Shown here: piece by piece, positions 33,101 to 36,731 of the stretch
Layout of the letters: every line of letters begins with the position of its first letter
Numbering within the stretch: position 1 is the first letter of the stretch
NCBI GenBank assembly: GCA_018969905.1
Contig: JAGWXK010000015.1
Span: forward strand, 1 to 36,731
Direction: 5' to 3'
DNA length: 36,731 bases
Source: Bdellovibrionales bacterium
GTDB lineage: Bacteria > Bdellovibrionota > UBA1018 > CAIMNF01
Position numbers and translations under genes: made by a program
Notes under the pieces: generated by a model
What the model was told of the DNA's origin: nothing
What the model saw: the letters and a program-made list of their open reading frames with translations, nothing else
The model's database searches: none

Positions 33101-33493
33101 GCCGAAGGAATTGCATACGAGTACCTAGATGGTCAGACGGTCGATCGAAAGTCTCCGGTGGATCGCTTCCAAACCGAAGGGGGAGCCCCGGTGTTTGTCG
33201 TGAGCCTGAAAGCAGGCGGCACCGGTTTGAATCTGACCCTTGCCGATTATGTGTTCATTCTTGATCCTTGGTGGAATCCCGCGGTCGAGGCGCAGGCGAT
33301 CGGGCGCGCACACCGGATGGGGCAGAAGAACACCGTATTCGCCTATCGTTTGGTTGCGCGGGGAACTGTCGAGGAAAAAATCCTCGAACTCCAGAAGAAG
33401 AAAAAAGGGATCGCCGAGTCGATCATTTCCGAAGACACCGATTTCATGAAGAAGTTGTCAAAAGAGGATTTGGCGAATTTGTTTGAGGCTTGA
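30140..33493 (+). CDS. SWIM-zinc-finger SNF2-family helicase
   Basis: 1117 aa from the ATG at 30140; no clear SD, and the track's TTG at 30047 is less likely. A basic low-complexity N-terminus (RRRRHRPRRPEK) is followed by a SWIM finger (CTCPYFETAGLCKHL) at about 115-130 and a long middle region. The SNF2 motor begins near residue 690: DDMGLGKTIQ (Walker A), VIDEAQFIKNP (DEAQ box), LALTGTPIENS, FMLRRTKEAV. The helicase C lobe has AIVFSQFTSLL and GGTGLNLTLADYVF, ending HRMGQKNTVFAYRLVARGTVEE. A DNA-dependent ATPase that remodels nucleoprotein or RNA polymerase complexes; its exact role is unknown. Stands alone on its strand. Confidence 0.93.
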   Translation: MTDQRPQGNRRRRHRPRRPEKVAPTESQVPEAASGEAPPRPDRPAGNPNGLEQRCIRQFPRSVLGRGRQYFQTGKVSDPTMMGEAFSLTVVGQGERYAIWVDFSKAAEAGTVEVRCTCPYFETAGLCKHLWASIIKLERSGLSAKVPGTGHLRLIRDGGRPANSVSNAPRPVFGPVASQSAGAAGSMSWSERLDQIQGRSGRTVNAGNMSAAFVINAIETVTAGKLVLDFWSRRRGIGSEVGPLRPDRAPDRDLQLLADPRDQEVVALLTRTSDPKMVSSFGRSSTRFTVDPVLETQVLTTLTGSGNAFLSRSPNGSPDNADRPLRMDRGKPWDMELEVQDAGARYRLSGVLKRDQETRSIGDPIAVLSSGLILFGDQIGRLAEPRHAKWIKNLRQGEFFVPREQVDAFVKRIFTDADAPTVNWPEGLAWVRSVIEPVPQGVFLPLGNDPSTGRMTLTVSFDYAGHVVALSDSSKSVVDVENRQVYIRNSEFEEAALTQALEILRDSSGAVPMNDLQRSATELSQNGWRIMIEGQRVILAEDLSLNVSSSTDWFEVSLSASFAGNPFRKEEILALLEAKNTTVRLKDGSIGFLPEEWIARYSTLKGLGDSSEPGTLRFTKNQGLLLNAALGDDDDVRGDKGFESFRSRILKYDLTKTVKAPVGFKGKLRNYQKEGLTWLTFLKDFESGGVLADDMGLGKTIQVLAFLLSRRKESKRPCLVVAPKSLVFNWMDEAAKFAPTLKVVRYVGMGRKKISQEIGDADLVVTTYGTLRADIEELRTQEFDVAVIDEAQFIKNPKSQAAVACKQLRAKHRLALTGTPIENSIQDLLSILEFTNPGLLNFPAGADAPKDVEAALARLLRPFMLRRTKEAVLTELPEKSEQVLFCEMSPDEAEYYSVIRERYRESIEQSVEKNGLAKSKLHVLEALLRLRQAACHAGLIDEAKREVPSAKLELLLTQLKEVIAEGHKAIVFSQFTSLLSIVKTSLEAEGIAYEYLDGQTVDRKSPVDRFQTEGGAPVFVVSLKAGGTGLNLTLADYVFILDPWWNPAVEAQAIGRAHRMGQKNTVFAYRLVARGTVEEKILELQKKKKGIAESIISEDTDFMKKLSKEDLANLFEA

Positions 33494-33548
33494 TGGCCAA
33501 CCCCCGCTTTCAAGTCTTGGGAACAAGTTCGGAAATGGGTTTGGCCGA

Positions 33549-33665
33549 TCAGAGCGTCTTTTTGTAGGCAAGGGCACGTGCTTGCCAGCCGTGGCGCGCA
33601 TCGATGGTTTTTTCCGCGAATCGGTCATCATACATGGTGCGGTGCCAGGAATCGTTGGGTTTCAT
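33549..33665 (-). CDS. Possible 38-aa protein downstream of brnA
   Basis: ATG at 33665 (another at 33674 adds MKF), stop TGA at 33549-33551. Reads MKPNDSWHRTMYDDRFAEKT, then a basic, Tyr/Lys-rich end. The start has AGG 9 nt upstream. Charged composition without a hydrophobic run; it could be a small regulator or a chance ORF. The rest of the 33494-33745 gap shows only a GC-rich hairpin and no other gene. Confidence 0.35.
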   Translation of the reverse strand: MKPNDSWHRTMYDDRFAEKTIDARHGWQARALAYKKTL

Positions 33666-33745
33666 GAATTTCATCCTGCGGGATGTTGGCGCAAAATTCC
33701 ACAATGGTCCCCGCGGGCGGCGACCGAAGGGAGTGAACTCACGAT

Positions 33746-33961
33746 TTACGCAGCCCAATCCATCTTCAACTTTTTCTTGTTCTTCACACAATCCAGCAGA
33801 TAAAGATCGATCAGATTCTGATAGGGCACACCTGTCTCGACAGAAAGTTTCTTGAAGTAATCGATGACCTCATGGCTGAGATTGATGCCTACCGCTTTCT
33901 TCTTTGAAGCATATGGGTTTTTTTCCGCCTTCATTTTTGAAAAATCATATTCCTTCTTCAT
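33746..33961 (-). CDS. brnA: BrnA-type antitoxin
   Basis: 71 aa from the ATG at 33961, overlapping the BrnT stop by 17 bp, with AAGGAG 10 nt upstream. MKKEYDFSKMKAEKNPYA is the usual toxin-binding N-terminus, and VGINLSHEVIDYFKKLSVET (ribbon-helix-helix) leads to GVPYQNLIDLYLLDC. It should neutralise BrnT and repress the shared promoter. The longer track start at 34027 is inside brnT. Confidence 0.85.
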   Translation of the reverse strand: MKKEYDFSKMKAEKNPYASKKKAVGINLSHEVIDYFKKLSVETGVPYQNLIDLYLLDCVKNKKKLKMDWAA

Positions 33962-34229
33962 AAATTTTGATCTCCTTTTTGGTCGCTTTCCGGGCAGAAA
34001 TGATCCGAATTTTGTTTTCACTTTCACGCTCGCAAAAGACCACGACTAAAGTTCGGCTTGAACCGCTCATCCCCAATAGTACAAACCTGTCCTCGTCATC
34101 TGAATGGAGCGTGTCGTAAAATCGAATTGCAGTAACATCATCAAAGACTTGCTGGGCTTCCTCGAACCAAATGCCGTGTTTCTGTCGGTTCGATCTGTTC
34201 TTTTTCTCGTCCCACTCAAAACGAATCAT
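33945..34229 (-). CDS. brnT: BrnT-type RNase toxin
   Basis: 94 aa. FEWDEKKNRSNRQKHGIWFE is the family N-terminus; later come DEDRFVLLGMSGSSRTLVVV and RIISARKATKKE with the conserved basic and Glu residues. BrnT toxins are RelE-fold ribonucleases that slow translation. Toxin first, antitoxin second is the usual BrnTA order. The ATG lies about 2 nt from the predicted transcription start and has no SD, so the toxin mRNA may be leaderless. Confidence 0.9.
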   Translation of the reverse strand: MIRFEWDEKKNRSNRQKHGIWFEEAQQVFDDVTAIRFYDTLHSDDEDRFVLLGMSGSSRTLVVVFCERESENKIRIISARKATKKEIKIYEEGI

Positions 34230-34237
34230 CTCAGATC

Positions 34238-34266
34238 AGGATAATATAGATTTAATATAGTTTCAA
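34238..34266 (-). promoter_or_regulatory. brnTA promoter with direct repeats
   Basis: TTGAAA (34261-34266), exact 17-nt spacer, TATCCT (34238-34243) on the minus strand. The spacer contains two CTATATT repeats, 4 nt apart, a likely BrnA operator between the -35 and -10. Confidence 0.7.
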
Positions 34267-34298
34267 TCTAGATTAAGCCCCGCGATGATCTACTCACG

Positions 34299-34585
34299 GG
34301 GAGTCATTCGCCACCTCCTGTGGGCTCACCCTTCGGGCAACCTCCGCTGACGCTGCGGTTGTGCAAAAATGACCTCCTGGCATTTTTGTGTGACTCCCAT
34401 CATGGTCGCCACCTTCGCGACCGAGGGTCGCTCAGGCATCGCTCGTTATCACTCGCTTTGCTCGCTCGGCCCTTCATGGGCCTCACGAATGAACCCCTCG
34501 AGCTCGCATTCGCAAGCGAACCCTCGCGCGTGCCTTCTAATCCTCCGTGGGGACGCCACTTTACTCTTCATCCGAATGATTCGTT
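34299..34585. other. Hairpin-dense non-coding segment
   Basis: GGGAGTCA (34299-34306) pairs with TGACTCCC (34391-34398) around inner hairpins CCC-TTC-GGG, CCGC/GCGG, and CAAAAATG-N9-CATTTTTG (34364-34388). Further hairpins follow: GGTCGC-N7-GCGACC (34404-34422), GGCCC-N5-GGGCC (34468-34482), and TTCGC/GCGAA (34509-34520). The track ORFs here (for example 34320-34643) have a repeat-derived composition and are not genes. It may be a structured RNA or a repeat family; no function can be assigned. Confidence 0.55.
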
Positions 34586-34699
34586 GAGCAAGCAGGGCTC
34601 CTGTTTTGAATGGGATACGAGTTCCGCAGGACGAAAGGCTTAGCCTTTTGTCCGAGGACTGTTTGAAGTAGACCATTCGAAACAGGCCCCTGTTTGCTA
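34586..34699. repeat. Long imperfect inverted repeat, MITE-like
   Basis: The stretch beginning AGCAAGCAGGGCTCCTG (from 34587) matches, in reverse complement, the stretch ending CAGGCCCCTGTTTGCT (to about 34698): roughly 27 of 34 positions with one gap. The centre holds GGACGAAAGGC-TTA-GCCTTTTGTCC (34629-34653), an 11-bp stem with one G-U pair. The right arm itself contains AAACAGG-CC-CCTGTTT (34680-34695). No coding potential. Confidence 0.6.
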
Positions 34700-34742
34700 A
34701 AATTGGTTCTCCACACTGTGGAGTGGGTGTTGAATGAAAAAA

Positions 34743-34814
34743 GCATAAGTAGACGACTTTGATAGAGTTTTAGGTATCGAAACTGAAACTTCCATCGAAA
34801 GGACCTACTTATGC
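34743..34814 (+). promoter_or_regulatory. Inverted repeat enclosing the transposase leader and start codon
   Basis: GCATAAGTAG (34743-34752) pairs exactly with CTACTTATGC (34805-34814), which contains the ATG at 34811. Folding would hide the start codon and lie next to AAAGGA, the SD. It could block translation from read-through transcripts. Confidence 0.55.
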
Positions 34815-36072
34815 CTCTAAAGACCCTATCAAGATTCATCCTCATTCCGGAACTGAAATTAGAGTACGTGGCCCGTGCGGCCCAGGGAGGCATGTGCATC
34901 CTGGTGTGTTCGAAGGCCCGGAAAACCGAGTACTGCCCCAGATGCGCCCATCCCAGTGACAGCACCTATGATCATCGGGAGGTGAGCATCAAGGACGCGC
35001 CCATTCACGGCATCATGATCAAACTTAAGATCAAGAAGCGTCGTCTTTGGTGCAAGCCCTGCGGAAAGCCCTTTACTGAACCTGTGCCTGGGATCCGGAA
35101 GAATTTCTGCCACACCGGAAGAATTTCTGCCACACCGAGCGCTATGGCCGTGCCCTTCGCCATGCCTGCGATACATATAGCGATCTTGCACGGGTCAGGC
35201 GGGACTTCCGGTGTTCTTCGGGCTTCCTCTACAAGGTCTATTATCGTCATCTTGAACTCCGGGCGAGGCGCCAGCAATATCCTTGGCCCAAGGTGATCGG
35301 GATTGATGAGCATGCATTTAAGCGCAATAAAACCTTCGGAAACACCGAGTTCGCATCCTTGGTGGTCGATTACAAAAACAAGCGAGTACTTGAAGTTGCA
35401 GAGGGCAAAACCCAAGCCGCTCTTGAGGAGCAACTCAAACACATCCCCGGACGTGAGAACGTGAACTGGGTCACGCTTGATCTCTGCGATCCCTTTAAAA
35501 ACTTTGCCAAAAGTTTCTTCCCAAACGCAAATCTCGTTGCAGACAAGTTCCATGTGATTCGATTGCTGACCCCTGCAATCCTGAAAAAACGACATGAGAT
35601 CACCGGAACTCGCGCTGATCTTCGTGCAAGAAAGCTTCTTCTGATGAGCTCAAAAAAACTGGGCTACTTCGAACGCCTCACCATCGAGCGCTACCTTGAG
35701 CAGTATCCCGAGTTAAAAGAGCTTTATCTTGCCAAAGAAAGTCTCCATCGCTTCTATCGGATCAAAGGATACAATAAGGCAAACTTCGTTCTGACTCGCA
35801 TCTGCGATGCCTTTGCGGTCTCAAAAATCAAAGCCATCCAAACCCTGCGCAGAACCCTCCTCAAGTGGCGCGATGAGATTCTGAACTACTTCAAAACCGG
35901 GCTGACAAATGCACGCGTTGAAGGCTATAATAACGTCGCAAAGCTTGTGAAAATTCAAAACCGAAGTCAACTCATCTTTAGAACAAGTAAAAACAGGCTT
36001 CAATCAAGATCTTTTCTTGCAACTAAAACCTCCTTTCATGCAGGTGATCTTGGATCGTTTCGATGGGTGTGA
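34811..36072 (+). pseudogene. ISL3-family transposase, frameshifted by a 20-bp duplication and 3'-truncated
   Basis: The first part (34811-35296 in the track) has the ISL3 zinc-binding head (YCPRCAHPSDS, RRLWCKPCGKPFTEPVPGIR). The second part (35293-36072) has the DDE core: VIGIDEHAFKRNKTF, VTLDLCDPFKNF, ADKFHVIRLL, TNARVEGYNNVAKLVK. Removing one copy of the exact 20-bp tandem repeat at 35097-35136 joins both into one frame of about 413 aa. After LVK near 35950 the normal family C-terminus is missing and the frame runs through unrelated sequence to 36072. AAAGGA lies 8 nt before the ATG. Inactive as sequenced. Confidence 0.9.
35097..35136. repeat. Exact 20-bp tandem duplication
   Basis: GGAAGAATTTCTGCCACACC occurs twice in a row (35097-35116, 35117-35136). 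The extra 20 bp (not a multiple of 3) shifts the transposase frame. Confidence 0.95.
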
Positions 36073-36403
36073 GGTGGGACATGAAGTTCATCTGAGAACG
36101 GGAATTCCAGGTTTGTTGCAACCTTGGGTAAGCTTGATCACCGAGGCGTCCGTTACCCCAGATTCTTGGTTTTTTGTGGATGAAGGAAAGCGTCTTCCGT
36201 TTCCACTTAAAAACTGGAGGCATCGGCATGAAGTTAAGAAGACTTCTAATGAAACCTCTGAGATTTTAGATGAGATCGAATACTCCTCGGGGATTCACCT
36301 TGTGGACTTGCTTCTTTATGCGCCGCTTTGGTCCATTTTTTCAGGGAGAGCCGCTGTCTATCAAAAAATTTTTGGATCGCCAAGTGACACGAACTCCAAG
36401 TAA
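35951..36403 (+). pseudogene. SRPBCC-family protein remnant lacking its start
   Basis: From 35951 the frame reads KFKTEVNSSLEQVKTGFNQD, then LFLQLKPPFMQVILDRFDG, VSLITEASVTPDSWFFVDEG, WRHRHEV and LLLYAPLWSIFSGRAAVYQK, up to TAA 36403 (about 150 aa). This is the SRPBCC ligand-binding fold seen in START-like proteins of unknown ligand. A TGA lies just upstream in frame and no ATG/GTG starts the domain, so the 5' end was lost at the junction with the ISL3 remnant. The track's TTG at 36017 would give only part of the fold. Confidence 0.75.
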
Positions 36404-36448
36404 TCGGAAAGAGTATTTTTAATCAGAAGCTAATCTAGAACCTAATAT

Positions 36449-36481
36449 TTACAATTATTACAGCCACTGTAAAAATTGTAA
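36449..36481. repeat. Near-perfect 15-bp hairpin in AT-rich gap
   Basis: TTACAATTATTACAG-CCA-CTGTAAAAATTGTAA, 14 of 15 positions paired. No T-run follows on either strand, so it is not a classic terminator. It could be an operator, an IS end, or a recombination site. Confidence 0.6.
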
Positions 36482-36513
36482 TTAGAGTGCAATTCATACA
36501 CCTGCAGTATTTT

Positions 36514-36731
36514 TCATGACTTAGCCAGTCCACACGGAACGGGTGCGAAAAAAGAAATACCGATTGTCATTTTCACGGTCACCCTAAATTCATTACCCGA
36601 CCACACAAAGGCAGTGCAACTTTTCTTCATCATAAGTTCGTAAGGGGTACGCCAGTCAAGACACTTCATGGGTCTGTTGTTGATTTCAAACTCTACCTTC
36701 TTCAATTGTTTCCAGTGCAGGTTTGAGAGGT
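36514..36731 (-). mobile_element. IS30-family transposase, C-terminal part running off the window
   Basis: The minus frame is open to the window edge (LHWKQLKKVEFEINNRPMKC) and shows the IS30 C-terminal signature NNRPMKCLDWRTPYELM. After this the family normally ends within a few residues; here about 37 more residues follow to TGA/TAG near 36514, so the end may be altered. The start and the catalytic core lie outside the window. The track's TTG start at 36705 is internal. Confidence 0.75.

Larger units (their letters stand above)
34700..35950 (+). mobile_element. Remnant ISL3-family element, right end missing
   Basis: Contains the broken transposase. The left end is probably near 34704, where GGTTCT-CTCCACACTGTGGAG-like sequence (CTCCACA-C-TGTGGAG palindrome) precedes the leader; exact ends cannot be set. 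The transposase C-terminus, and so the right terminal repeat, is absent, because SRPBCC coding sequence starts around 35951. Confidence 0.6.

Noticed and set aside
33567-33587. GGCAAG...CTTGCC hairpin after the helicase as a terminator
   Set aside because: Not followed by a T-run on the plus strand; the T5 lies before the hairpin.
34320-34643. 107-aa plus-strand ORF in the hairpin block
   Set aside because: Its codons are made of the stems and repeats, it lacks a good SD, and it crosses both structured elements; repeat-derived rather than a gene.
1-36731. CRISPR arrays, rRNA genes and phage structural genes
   Set aside because: No regularly spaced direct repeats, no rRNA sequence and no phage structural motifs were seen in the window.

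Overview
The window looks like the chromosome of a Gram-negative bacterium. Signs are a Tat and many Sec signal peptides, c-type cytochromes, periplasmic proteins, frequent GTG/TTG starts and mid-to-high GC. The mix of a VWA protein with a C-terminal beta domain, large uncharacterised exported membrane proteins and a SWIM-SNF2 helicase would fit Bdellovibrionota or a related delta-like lineage, but this placement is only a guess. Genes are packed into long co-directional operons, with many ATGA-type start/stop overlaps.

Region 1 (1-7940): a partial VWA protein, then a six-gene minus-strand operon directly behind tRNA-Arg(CCG). It encodes an ethanolamine-permease-like APC transporter, a glutamine-synthetase-fold gamma-glutamyl-amine ligase, an iron alcohol dehydrogenase, a PuuD-like gamma-glutamyl hydrolase, an aldehyde dehydrogenase and an exported methyltransferase-like protein. 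The set reads as a gamma-glutamylation route for an amino alcohol, most simply ethanolamine to glycine. It is not the standard putrescine pathway, because no PuuB-type oxidase is present. Region 2 (8076-14282, plus strand): two exported membrane proteins of unknown function (267 and about 1236 aa), a dihaem cytochrome c, and a secreted protein split by a one-base excess in a T9 tract.

Region 3 (14279-25351) is the most interesting part. A ten-gene minus-strand operon encodes an SPFH-SHOCT protein, two zinc-ribbon DUF4178 proteins, an unannotated 45-aa membrane protein, a DUF350 protein, a membrane-fused aminopropyltransferase, a Tat-exported flavin amine oxidase-like enzyme, a histidine-rich polytopic membrane protein, AdoMet decarboxylase and an acyltransferase-3. 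It diverges from a two-gene XpaC-like/TelA operon. Together they look like a membrane-stress or envelope-modification system that makes and uses a polyamine at the membrane. Parts resemble the E. coli yjf and B. subtilis ydjGHI/xpaC-yaaN sets, but no PspA or ATP-grasp ligase is visible here.

Region 4 (25332-33493): a minus-strand operon of a secreted protein with a degenerate Fic-like motif, FolE, a monohaem cytochrome, a 7-TM protein and an exported GH1 glycosidase, then a SWIM-SNF2 helicase on the plus strand. Region 5 (33494-36731) is an accessory or decaying zone: a BrnT/BrnA toxin-antitoxin pair on a nearly leaderless promoter, about 400 bp of dense hairpins ending in a long imperfect inverted repeat, an ISL3-family transposase broken by an exact 20-bp tandem duplication and fused to a headless SRPBCC gene, and the C-terminal end of an IS30-type transposase at the window edge.
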